A DNA stretch of 64,000 bases from Streptomyces himalayensis subsp. himalayensis (lineage in GTDB: Bacteria > Actinomycetota > Actinomycetes > Streptomycetales > Streptomycetaceae): positions 248,001-312,000 of the forward strand of contig NZ_JACEHE010000004.1 in the NCBI RefSeq assembly GCF_013778455.1. Direction: 5' to 3'. The translations under genes were made by a program, and so were the position numbers. Positions 33,442 to 41,412 of this stretch are shown piece after piece. The stretch's first letter is position 1. Every line of letters starts with the position of its first letter. Under the pieces are notes generated by a model that was not told the origin of the DNA, ran no database searches, and saw only the letters and a program-made list of their open reading frames with translations.

Positions 33442-34917
33442 TCATGCCTGCATACGAGGACCGGATCGGGCCACGCTGCGCAGGCCGTCTCCGATGGCCG
33501 CCACACCCCCGCCGATGAGGGTCGTCGTGGTGGCGGCATAGCCGAGGACGAGCCCGGGCGGGTGCGGGAGTTGGGTGTGCCATGAGAGCGGTTGCACCTT
33601 CACGCCCCGCGCGAGCGACGCCGTCGCCAGATCGGTGTCGTCGAACTCGGCGTCGAACGTGACCGTCAGGTGCAGGCCCGCCGCGGCGCCGTGCACCACC
33701 GCCCGCGGAAGGTGCCTCCCGATCGCGTCGATCATCGCGTCGCGGCGCCGGCGGTGGCGCTTGCGGAGAAGGCGTAGATGGCTCTCCAGCTCGCCCGACT
33801 CCATCAGTCGCGCCAGGACCAGTTGCGGCAGTGCGGCGTTGCCGAGGTCCGTGAAGCGCTTGGCGCTCACGAGGGCCTCCCGGTACCGGGCCGGCGCGAC
33901 CACCCATCCCGTACGCAGGGCCGGCGCGAGGAGTTTGGAAACGCTCCCGGCGTAGCAGACGTGTTCGGGGAGCATGGGCTGCAGTGCGGGGACCGGAGGA
34001 CGGTCGTAGCGGTGCTCGGAGTCGTAGTCGTCCTCGAGGACGAGGCCGCCCGCCCGCGCCCAGTCCATCAGTTCGCGCCGCCGTTCGCCGGTGAGCACCA
34101 CCCCGGTCGGGAACTGGTGGGCCGGCGTCAGCAGAACGGCCCGTACGCCCGTGGCGCGGAGTTCGTCGATGCGGAGGCCCGCGGAGTCCACCCGTACCGG
34201 TGGAGTGCGCAGCCCCTCGCTGCCCAGCTGCTGGCGGGCCCCTAGCGAGCCCGGATCCTCCACCGCCACGGCGTCGATGCCGTCGCGCCGGAGCACCCGC
34301 GCGACCAGCCCGAATGCCTGGGCCGTGCCGGCGACGATCAGCACCTCGCCGGGGTCGGCCTTGATACCGCGGTTGCGAGCGAGCCAGTTGGCGACGGCGA
34401 GCCGCAGCGCCGGTGTGCCGCGAGGGTCGCCGTATCCGAAGTCCGACGCCGACAGTTCCCTCAGGACGATGCGTTCGGCGCGCAGCCACGCTGCCCGCGG
34501 GAACGCGGTGAGGTCCGGGACACCGGGTGACAGGTCGATCCTGGCGGGCATCGACCGCAGGGTCTCGAACACGTCCGGGCCGGGCGCGGCGGCGAACGGA
34601 GTGCCCGGTGCCGGGGGAGCAGCAGGGGCCGGGGCCGGCGGGGCGACCGTCGTCCCGACGGGGGCGGCCACCACGACCGTTCCGTTGCGGCCGCGACCGG
34701 CGACGTGGCCGTCCTCGATCAGCCTCTGGTACGCCTCGGTGACCACTCCTCGAGAGACCCGCAGATCACTGGCCAGGACCCGGGTCGCCGGAAGCCTGCT
34801 GCCGACCGGCAGTCGGCCGTCCGCGATGGCGCGCCGCAACTGCACGGCCAGCCACTCGGCGCGCCCGCCCGCCGGAGCGTCGTCGATGTTCAGCTGCAGG
34901 AAGTTGGACCCCGGCAT
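33442..34917 (-). CDS. MocR-type GntR regulator with aminotransferase-like domain
   Basis: A 491-residue fusion of a winged helix (about 20-85, RAEWLAVQLRRAIADGRLP and SRGVVTEAYQRLIEDG) and a fold-type I PLP domain (about 150-485). The PLP part keeps TPAHQFPTG, LEDDYDSEHRYD and the lysine loop AGSVSKLLAPALRTGW. MocR proteins sense PLP or amino compounds. An Ala/Pro linker (APPAPAPAAPPAPG) joins the domains. The start is placed at ATG 34917 with AGGA upstream; ATG 34956 would add 13 residues. Direct repeats over the start are the likely operator. It is divergent from the methyltransferase gene. Confidence 0.88.
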   Translation of the reverse strand: MPGSNFLQLNIDDAPAGGRAEWLAVQLRRAIADGRLPVGSRLPATRVLASDLRVSRGVVTEAYQRLIEDGHVAGRGRNGTVVVAAPVGTTVAPPAPAPAAPPAPGTPFAAAPGPDVFETLRSMPARIDLSPGVPDLTAFPRAAWLRAERIVLRELSASDFGYGDPRGTPALRLAVANWLARNRGIKADPGEVLIVAGTAQAFGLVARVLRRDGIDAVAVEDPGSLGARQQLGSEGLRTPPVRVDSAGLRIDELRATGVRAVLLTPAHQFPTGVVLTGERRRELMDWARAGGLVLEDDYDSEHRYDRPPVPALQPMLPEHVCYAGSVSKLLAPALRTGWVVAPARYREALVSAKRFTDLGNAALPQLVLARLMESGELESHLRLLRKRHRRRRDAMIDAIGRHLPRAVVHGAAAGLHLTVTFDAEFDDTDLATASLARGVKVQPLSWHTQLPHPPGLVLGYAATTTTLIGGGVAAIGDGLRSVARSGPRMQA

Positions 34918-34952
34918 TTTGGTCCTGTTGAGAGCGTCATCTTTGGACCTGT
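34918..34952. promoter_or_regulatory. direct repeats TTTGG(T/A)CCTGT at the MocR start
   Basis: TTTGGTCCTGT (34918-34928) and TTTGGACCTGT (34942-34952) match at 10 of 11 bases in the same orientation, 24 bp apart. The second extends to the inverted repeat TGGACCTGTCCA (34944-34955). MocR regulators such as GabR and PdxR are known to bind direct repeats in their own promoter regions. Confidence 0.55.
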
Positions 34953-35092
34953 CCATAGAGCCATTGTGGCAGCAGGGTGAAGGCATGAACACAACCGCGC
35001 AGCACTCCGGGGCTGTTGGACGGCCGGGCGCGCGACGGCCGGGCTCGCTACGGCCTGCCGGCGGCCGCGATGACGAAAGCGGGGGACAGACG

Positions 35093-35923
35093 ATGACCAC
35101 AGTCGGTTACGTGCACGGTTACTCGGCGCACGAGACGCGTCGCCTGGGCGATCAGGCGGACACGCTGGCACAGTTGCTGCATGCCGGCACCACATATCCG
35201 GCGGGCAGCCGGGTGCTCGAGGTCGGCTGCGGCACGGGCGCCCAGACGGTCCACCTGGCGGCCGGAAGCCCAGGCGCGCACTTCGTAGCGGTGGACGTCT
35301 CCGACGCCTCACTTGCACAGGCGCGCGCCCGCGTGGCGGCCCGGGCCCCGTGGGCGCGGGTGGACTGGGTGCGCGCGGACCTCCACGACCTGCCGTTCGC
35401 CGACGCGGAGTTCGACCACGTCTTCGTGTGCTTCGTGCTGGAACACCTGCCGGACCCGGCGCGGGCACTGGCCGGGCTCCGGCGCGTATTGCGCCTGGGC
35501 GGCACCGTCACCGTGATCGAGGGCGACCACGGCTCCGCCCTCTTCCACCCCGACAGCTCCTACGCCCACGCAGTGATCGGCCACCAGGTGCGCCTGCAGT
35601 CCGCCGCCGGCGGCAACGCGCTGCTGGGCCGGCAGCTGCAACCGCTGCTGACCGGTGCCGGCTACGCGGACGTGGTCGTCGAGCCGCGGACGATGTACGC
35701 CGATGACACCCGGCCCACGCTGGTCGACGGCTTCACCCGGAACACCTTCATCGCGATGGTCGAATCCGTCCGTGACGAGGCACTCGCCGCGGGCCTCACC
35801 AACCGGGCCGACTGGGACCGCGGCATCGCCGACCTGCACCGGACCGCAGCTGACGGCGGCACGTTCCTCTACACGTTCTTCAAGGCCGTCGCCGTGAACC
35901 CGGGAGCGGGGCGGCCGTCATGA
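35093..35923 (+). CDS. SAM-dependent methyltransferase (class I)
   Basis: A 276-residue methyltransferase with the SAM-binding motif VLEVGCGTG at 41-49, the acidic loop FVAVDVSDA and the post-motif LHDLPFADAEFDHVFVCFVLEHL. The substrate is unknown; the layout resembles UbiE/TylF-like small-molecule methyltransferases. The ATG at 35093 with GGGGGA upstream is chosen. An in-frame ATG at 34985 would add a low-complexity leader and is less likely. Its stop overlaps the start of the next gene by ATGA. Confidence 0.85.
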   Translation: MTTVGYVHGYSAHETRRLGDQADTLAQLLHAGTTYPAGSRVLEVGCGTGAQTVHLAAGSPGAHFVAVDVSDASLAQARARVAARAPWARVDWVRADLHDLPFADAEFDHVFVCFVLEHLPDPARALAGLRRVLRLGGTVTVIEGDHGSALFHPDSSYAHAVIGHQVRLQSAAGGNALLGRQLQPLLTGAGYADVVVEPRTMYADDTRPTLVDGFTRNTFIAMVESVRDEALAAGLTNRADWDRGIADLHRTAADGGTFLYTFFKAVAVNPGAGRPS

Positions 35924-36435
35924 CCGCCTCACTCATCGCCCTGGCCCTGCTGGCGCTCCTCGTCTGCGGTCTGGAGCCCAGCCACCGCCGCCGGCCCCAC
36001 CCGCGGCCCCGCTTGTACGGCAGCGCGGACGGCGAGGACCGGGACGCCGTACGGGTCCGCGACGAAATCCGGACCGCAGCCGATCGCAGCTCCGGGGCCG
36101 CGGCCGACGGCGGCTCGGGGGCCCGGGCTGACGGCGGCTCGGGGGCCCGGGCTGGCGGCGGCTCGGGGGCCGCGGCTGACGGCGGCTCGGGGGCTGGAGC
36201 CGACGGCAGCTCCGGGGCCACAGCTGACCGCAGCCCGAGGGCTGGAGCCGACTGCAGCCCCACGGGCGGAGCCGACCGCAGCCCTGGGGCCGCAGGCGAC
36301 GTCGGCTCCGACACCGCAGCCGACGCCGGCCCCAAGCAGCACGTACGCCCGACTGGGCTGGAGGCAAGGCGAGTCACCCGGCACCCGCGCCCCCGCCTGC
36401 GGCGTCGCGCCGCCGCCATGCCACCCGAAGGCTAG
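35920..36435 (+). CDS. small membrane-anchored protein with octapeptide repeats
   Basis: A 171-residue protein. Residues 1-18 form one hydrophobic helix (SLIALALLALLVCGLE), followed by an Arg/His/Pro stretch. Nine units of eight residues follow (about 55-126), built on A-D-G-G-S-G-A with variation, then a basic tail. The underlying DNA is a 24-bp tandem repeat from 36082 to 36297. Translation is coupled to the methyltransferase gene by ATGA. The N-terminus looks conserved in style, while the repeat region is probably variable between strains. Function is unknown. Confidence 0.6.
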   Translation: MTASLIALALLALLVCGLEPSHRRRPHPRPRLYGSADGEDRDAVRVRDEIRTAADRSSGAAADGGSGARADGGSGARAGGGSGAAADGGSGAGADGSSGATADRSPRAGADCSPTGGADRSPGAAGDVGSDTAADAGPKQHVRPTGLEARRVTRHPRPRLRRRAAAMPPEG

Positions 36436-36447
36436 GCGTCCCGAAGA

Positions 36448-38340
36448 CTAGGCCTCCTGCTGTTCGACCTCCAGCGGATCGAAGGCGACCCGGGTGAGGG
36501 ACCCGTCCTCCGCCCACCGCACCTCCATCCGGTCCGACTCGACCACCACCGCCGTCACGGCGGCGGACAACGGCGCCGGATCGGGCTCCGCCGAGAGCAT
36601 GGCCAGGGCGGCGTACAGCCCCGTACCCTCCGCACCGGCCGTCAGGCGCGGAACGCGCGCCCAGCGGGTGAAGGCCGTGCCCTGCGGCGCGCGAGCCTCG
36701 TCGAGGTCCCGCCAGCCGTGCAGCGGATGGAGGGCAGACACGAGCGGCTCGTCGGGGCCGGTGGCCCAGCCCGTCTGTACGAGGCGGGCCCCCGGCGGGG
36801 CACCGATAACGCGGTGCACCCGCAGTTCGTAGCGTCCCCGCACCACCGTGACGCTCTCCACCCGCAACCCCGGCACCATAGGCGGACCCGAGACGAACAC
36901 CGGAAGGTGCCAGGAGGCCGCCCAGCCCCAGCCGTCGCCGTGCCCCGCGCCCAGCGGCCGGATGCGGCGGCGGACGCTGCGGACCCCGGCGACCTCCACG
37001 GACAGGTGGTTGTCGTGGACGTTGGCGGTCGCCGTGGGCCCGGTCCGTGTCGAGTACGCCTGGCGGCCGTAGTGCGGATCGTCCGCGGCAGCCGACTCGC
37101 CCTCGTGCGGGCGGACATGGTCGCTGCCGTGGTTGTGCAGTCGCACGATCCCGTCCGCGCGGGTGCTCTGCACGAGCAGGCCGGGAGCCGGAAGCGCCAG
37201 TACGCGGTCGGCGTCCTCGCTGGGAGCGCTCTCTTCGGTCGCCGTCCACAGCGGATGGTCCGCGGGGGCGAGCAGCGACACGAAGGCCTTCGACGCCCAA
37301 TACGGCGACGAGGGGCCCGAATAGGTCTGCAGCGTCGCCTCGTGCGGGCCGTGCCAGCCCAACGTGAGCAGGCCGTCCTCGTCGACCGCCCCGCGGTCGA
37401 GGAAGTAGCGCAGAGATCCGCTCAGCAGCCGCCGCGACGTTCCCGGTGTGAGCGGGGTATGGCCCGTGACCGCGCCCAGGCCCACCGCCGCACCGGCGGC
37501 GAAGCGGTACGACAGCGAGCGTCCGTAGTGGAGCGGGGCGCCGTCGGCGCCGAAGAACAGCCCGAAACCCTCCAAGTGCTCGCGCAGCCGGGCACCGTGG
37601 AGCACCGACATATCCGTGTCCTGCGCCAGGTGCGCGTGGAGCACGGGATAGAGGTGCAGAGCCCAGCCGTTGTAGTGGTCGAAGGCGCGGCCGTCGCCGT
37701 CGGCGTACCAGCCGTTGCCGCGGTACCAGGTCTCCATCAGGTCCAGGGCCCGCTCGTGGGCGCGGGCCGTCTCCGCGTCGCCGCGCCCGACCGACTCCAG
37801 GAAACCGGCCACGGTGAAGGGGAACAGGTACCAGTTGTTCGGCGCGGGGACATGGCGGATAGCGCCGCGCAGCCACTCCTCGGCCCGGTCCTGCACGTCC
37901 GGCTCCAGCCGGTCCCACAGCCACGGCCGGGTGAGCCGCAGCCCGAGGGCCACGGAAGCGGACTCGACCATCGGCTGGCCCTGCACATCGTGGTCCAGGA
38001 TGAGCGGCCAGGACTCGGTGTCGTCACGGCCGGGGGTGCGCGTTCCCGCGGCGATGCCGTCCGCGTACCGGTCGAGCCACCCGTGCGGGTCCTTGCCGTC
38101 CGCGCCTGCCACGCGGAACGCGGCGGCGAGGAACGTCCGGGCGTAGCCCTCCAGGCCGTCCGACCGCACACCTGACCGTGACGGCCTCCCCGGCAGGTCG
38201 AGCAGGGCGCCGCCGGGCGTGGCCCACCGCCATGCGGCGCGCAGCAGTCCGTCGGCCGCGGCTTCCCAGTGGGCCCGGGTGTAACCGGTGTACGGGCTCA
38301 GTTCACGGTCGTCTTCGGGGAGTTGCAGCGGCGAGCTCAT
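36448..38340 (-). CDS. DUF2264-domain protein, probable saccharide-active enzyme
   Basis: A 630-residue cytoplasmic protein. The N-terminal part (about 20-330) has helix-rich segments GWLDRYADGIAAGTRT, NNWYLFPFTVAGFLE and FDHYNGWALHLYPVL, as in DUF2264 and (alpha/alpha)6 polysaccharide-lyase-like folds. The C-terminal half is beta-rich (HNHGSDHVRPHEGES, PLGAGHGDGWGW). There is no signal peptide. The start ATG at 38340 overlaps the dehydrogenase stop. In its operon with a sugar transporter it probably processes an imported uronate or oligosaccharide; the reaction is not known. Confidence 0.85.
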   Translation of the reverse strand: MSSPLQLPEDDRELSPYTGYTRAHWEAAADGLLRAAWRWATPGGALLDLPGRPSRSGVRSDGLEGYARTFLAAAFRVAGADGKDPHGWLDRYADGIAAGTRTPGRDDTESWPLILDHDVQGQPMVESASVALGLRLTRPWLWDRLEPDVQDRAEEWLRGAIRHVPAPNNWYLFPFTVAGFLESVGRGDAETARAHERALDLMETWYRGNGWYADGDGRAFDHYNGWALHLYPVLHAHLAQDTDMSVLHGARLREHLEGFGLFFGADGAPLHYGRSLSYRFAAGAAVGLGAVTGHTPLTPGTSRRLLSGSLRYFLDRGAVDEDGLLTLGWHGPHEATLQTYSGPSSPYWASKAFVSLLAPADHPLWTATEESAPSEDADRVLALPAPGLLVQSTRADGIVRLHNHGSDHVRPHEGESAAADDPHYGRQAYSTRTGPTATANVHDNHLSVEVAGVRSVRRRIRPLGAGHGDGWGWAASWHLPVFVSGPPMVPGLRVESVTVVRGRYELRVHRVIGAPPGARLVQTGWATGPDEPLVSALHPLHGWRDLDEARAPQGTAFTRWARVPRLTAGAEGTGLYAALAMLSAEPDPAPLSAAVTAVVVESDRMEVRWAEDGSLTRVAFDPLEVEQQEA

Positions 38341-39374
38341 GCCAGGAATGCCAGCCTTTCGCGTCGTACGGGATGGGCGAAGCCGTCGCCCGCGGCCCAG
38401 CGGCCCGCCTCGCTGACGGCCAGCTCGGCGAGCCGCCGCCACTCGTTGCCCTGGGAGCCGGCGAGGTGCGGGGTGAGGAGAGCGTTGTCGCAGTCCCACA
38501 GCGGATGGCCGGGCGGCAGCACCTCGGGATCCGTGACGTCCAGAACAGCACGGATCCTGCCCTCCAGCAGGAGATCCGTGAGCGCGCCCTGGTCCACGAC
38601 GGCACCGCGCGCGGTGTTGATGAGCACACTGTCCGGGCGCATGGCCGTGAGCAGTTCGCGGCTGACCAGCCCTCGGGTGGAGGGCAGCAGCGGGGTGTGG
38701 ACGCTCACGATGTCGGACTGGGCGAAGAGTTCGGCCGGTCCGACCGGGCGGGCACCCAGTGCGGTCACCTCGTCGTCGGGGACGTACGGGTCGTGCAGCA
38801 GGATGCGCAGATCGTACGGGCGCAGCAGGTCGATCACGCGGCGGCCGACGAGCGAGGCGGAGAGGATGCCGACGGTGCGCTGGTAGTTGCCCACGCCGGA
38901 GGGCGTGTGCAGCCAGTTGTCGCGCCGCCGGGTCGAGCGGAAGTCGCGGGCCCGCTCCAGGACGCGCTTTCCTGCCAGCAGGATCATCGCGACCGTGTAC
39001 TCGGCCACCGGGAGAGCGTTTGCAGAGGCCGCCGACGACACCTCGATGCCGCGCTCCCAGCAGGCATCGGTGATGTGCGGGCGGACCGAACCGGCGGTGT
39101 GCACGACGGCACGGAGCCGGGGCGCGGCATCGAGTACGGCCTGGTCGAGGCGCGGGCAGCCCCAGCCGGTGACGAGGAGCTCGACGTCCGCGAGGACGGT
39201 ACGGGCGTGCTCGGTGGTGAAGTCGTCGAGCACGGGCAGCGGAGCGAGGTCGCACACCTCGCCGAGCGCGGCCAGGGACGGCGGATCGAGGACGGCCGCC
39301 GCGGCGTCCCGCGACATGGCGAGGGCGGCACGCGGACGGGGCCGGGCACTTGTGCCTGGTACTGAGTTGGGCAT
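38337..39374 (-). CDS. D-isomer-specific 2-hydroxyacid dehydrogenase family protein
   Basis: A 345-residue NAD-dependent oxidoreductase with the catalytic domain split around a Rossmann fold. The nucleotide-binding helix region reads RTVGILSASLVGRRVIDLL, where the usual GxGxxG is replaced by GILSASLVG. The active-site segments are VHTPLLPSTRGLVSRELL, INTARGAVVDQGAL with the conserved Arg, and DNALLTPHLAGSQGNE with the catalytic His. The degenerate glycine motif is notable. The ATG at 39374 has AGGAG upstream. It is translationally coupled to the DUF2264 gene and probably reduces or oxidises a sugar-acid intermediate. Confidence 0.88.
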   Translation of the reverse strand: MPNSVPGTSARPRPRAALAMSRDAAAAVLDPPSLAALGEVCDLAPLPVLDDFTTEHARTVLADVELLVTGWGCPRLDQAVLDAAPRLRAVVHTAGSVRPHITDACWERGIEVSSAASANALPVAEYTVAMILLAGKRVLERARDFRSTRRRDNWLHTPSGVGNYQRTVGILSASLVGRRVIDLLRPYDLRILLHDPYVPDDEVTALGARPVGPAELFAQSDIVSVHTPLLPSTRGLVSRELLTAMRPDSVLINTARGAVVDQGALTDLLLEGRIRAVLDVTDPEVLPPGHPLWDCDNALLTPHLAGSQGNEWRRLAELAVSEAGRWAAGDGFAHPVRRERLAFLA

Positions 39375-39382
39375 GTGACTCC

Positions 39383-39438
39383 TGGAACTCCGTTCCCCTG
39401 GAACTGCTGTGTCTCTTGGAACTGCTGTCTCCTGGAAC
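39383..39438 (-). repeat. four degenerate TGGAAC repeats upstream of dehydrogenase gene
   Basis: TGGAAC occurs at 39383, 39399, 39417 and 39433, each within a unit like CTGGAACTGCTGTCTC with a 16-18 bp period. The array lies in the 116-bp gap between the permease stop and the dehydrogenase start and includes its AGGAG ribosome site. Confidence 0.6.
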
Positions 39439-39490
39439 CGCGGGAGTGCTGTGGACGGTCGGCGGATGTGGAACCACGGCCCCAGTGCGG

Positions 39491-40354
39491 CTATTTGACG
39501 GACCCCGCCGTGAGGCCCGACCGCCAGAACCGCTGCAGCAGGGCGAAGGCGAGGATCAGCGGCACGATCGCGAGCAGCGAGCCCATGATGACGACCGGGT
39601 AGTACTCGGGCGAGACGGTGGCCGAGCTGTTCCACTGGTAGAGGCCCAGGCTCACCGGATAGAGCTCCTGGTCGGAGAGCATCACCATCGGCAGGAAGAA
39701 GTTGTTCCAGATGGCGGTGAGCTGGAAGAGGAAGACGGTGACCAGTCCGGGCCCCAGCATCCGCAAGGAGACCCGCAGATAGGTCGTCAGTTCGCCCGCG
39801 CCGTCGACGCGCGCCGCCTCCAGGACCTCGTCCGGTACGTAGCCCTGACTGAAGATCCGCCCGAGATAGACGCCGAACGGGTTGAACAGGACGGGGATGA
39901 ACACCGCCCAGAAGGTGTTCACCAGGCCGGCGCCCGAGGCCATCAGATACAGCGGAAGCGCCAGCACGGTCTGCGGCACCATCACCGCGGCGAGGACCAG
40001 CCCGAACAGCTTCTCCTTGTGCCGGAAGCGGTACTTGTCGAAGGCGTAGCCGCAGGCCACGCTCACCAGGGCGCCCACTGCGGCCCCGACGACGGCGTAC
40101 AGCAGGCTGTTGACGTACCAGCGTCCGTACAGCCCGCCGTCCATCGCGAACAGGTCGCGCAGATTCTGCACGAAGGAGAAGTCGCCGAGCGACAGCAGGT
40201 CGCTGCCGAAGAGCGCGTCCCGGTTCTTGGCGGCTGCCAGCACCAGCCAGAGGACCGGCAGGAGCGTGTAGAGGACCGAGAGGGCGACGACGGCGTTGAC
40301 GGTCGAGCGGCCCAGCAGCCGGGGACGTAGCGCGGTGGTGTGGGATGCGCTCAT
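39491..40354 (-). CDS. CUT1 sugar ABC permease (MalG-like)
   Basis: A 287-residue permease with six helices. The cytoplasmic EAA loop reads VLEAARVDGAGELTTYLRVSLRM. MVPQTVLALPLYLMASGAGLVNTFWAV is the usual helix region before it. The ATG at 40354 overlaps the stop of the partner permease (ATGA). It is the third gene of an operon binding protein - permease - permease - dehydrogenase - DUF2264 and lacks a dedicated ATPase. Confidence 0.92.
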   Translation of the reverse strand: MSASHTTALRPRLLGRSTVNAVVALSVLYTLLPVLWLVLAAAKNRDALFGSDLLSLGDFSFVQNLRDLFAMDGGLYGRWYVNSLLYAVVGAAVGALVSVACGYAFDKYRFRHKEKLFGLVLAAVMVPQTVLALPLYLMASGAGLVNTFWAVFIPVLFNPFGVYLGRIFSQGYVPDEVLEAARVDGAGELTTYLRVSLRMLGPGLVTVFLFQLTAIWNNFFLPMVMLSDQELYPVSLGLYQWNSSATVSPEYYPVVIMGSLLAIVPLILAFALLQRFWRSGLTAGSVK

Positions 40355-41340
40355 CGGGTTGCCTCCTCGGCGGAGCCGGCGCGGCTGGTCCAGCGGGTGA
40401 CCCCGTACGACAGGGCGATCGTGCAGATCAGCAGCACGACGGAGGCGGCAGCGGCCAGGCTGTAGTTGTTGCGGGTGAACGCGGCGTCGTAGATGTACAT
40501 GCTCGGCGAGAAGCGCGAGTTGATCATCGGTGAGGACTGGCTCAGCAGCATCGGCTCGGTGAACAGCTGCAGCGCCCAGATGAGGGTGAACATCGCGACC
40601 ATCACGATCGACGAGCGCACCAGCGGCGTCTTCACCAGCAGCGCCGTACGGACCGGTCCCGCGCCGTCGACCACCGATGCCTCGATGACCTCGCGGGGGA
40701 CGGCCTGCAACGCGGCGTAGAAGACCACCATGTTGTAGCCGAGGTTGCTCCACAGCGCGATGTTCACGATGGACGGCAGCACGGTGTGCACGCCGAGGAA
40801 GTCGATCGTGATGTCGGCCTTGCCCAGCAGTTCGATCACCGGGCTGATGCCGGGGGTGTAGAGATACAGCCAGATGAGGGCGGCGATGATCCCCGGCACG
40901 GCGTGCGGCAGGAACAGTCCGAGCTGTGCCCAGGACCTCAGACGGACCACTCCGGAGTCGAGCAGCAGGGCCAGCGCGAGGGCGCCGATCACCATCAGCG
41001 GGATGTAGATCAGGCAGTACAGGGCGACCGTGCCGAGCCCCGACAGGAAGGTCGGGTCGGTCAGCACGGCGGCGTAGCTGCGGAGCCCGACGAAGACGGT
41101 GCGCTCGGGGCCGAAGCCGAGGCCGGGTTGGTCGTCGCTGAAGAAGCTCAAGCCTACGGCGGTCCCGACCGGGATCAGGAAGACCGTCAGCAGCAGGAGG
41201 AAGAACGGCGTCATCAGCACACCGGCCGCGGCGAGTTGACGGCGGCGGGCGGCCTTGCGGGAGCCGTGCGCGACCGCGCGGCCGGAGCGGGCGGCGCCGC
41301 GGGAAGCGGCCGTGGCGTGGGACGGGGCTGTGGTGGTCAT
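40351..41340 (-). CDS. CUT1 sugar ABC permease (MalF-like)
   Basis: A 329-residue permease with a basic cytoplasmic leader (about 35 residues) and six helices. The EAA loop is VIEASVVDGAGPVRTALLVKTPL. Segments LFLPHAVPGIIAALIWLYLYTPG and SNLGYNMVVFYAALQAVP are typical of MalF proteins. It lies 72 bp after the binding-protein stop and is coupled to the MalG-like gene. Confidence 0.92.
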   Translation of the reverse strand: MTTTAPSHATAASRGAARSGRAVAHGSRKAARRRQLAAAGVLMTPFFLLLLTVFLIPVGTAVGLSFFSDDQPGLGFGPERTVFVGLRSYAAVLTDPTFLSGLGTVALYCLIYIPLMVIGALALALLLDSGVVRLRSWAQLGLFLPHAVPGIIAALIWLYLYTPGISPVIELLGKADITIDFLGVHTVLPSIVNIALWSNLGYNMVVFYAALQAVPREVIEASVVDGAGPVRTALLVKTPLVRSSIVMVAMFTLIWALQLFTEPMLLSQSSPMINSRFSPSMYIYDAAFTRNNYSLAAAASVVLLICTIALSYGVTRWTSRAGSAEEATR

Positions 41341-41412
41341 GGGGATGTCACCTGCCTTTCGAGCGGGCGCAGGGAGAGGAGAGGGCTCCGGTGCTCATGG
41401 CAACCGCGCGTC

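Noticed and set aside
34985..35092. Longer methyltransferase start at ATG 34985
   Set aside because: It adds a 36-residue low-complexity leader; ATG 35093 has a better purine-rich site and the fold begins directly after it.
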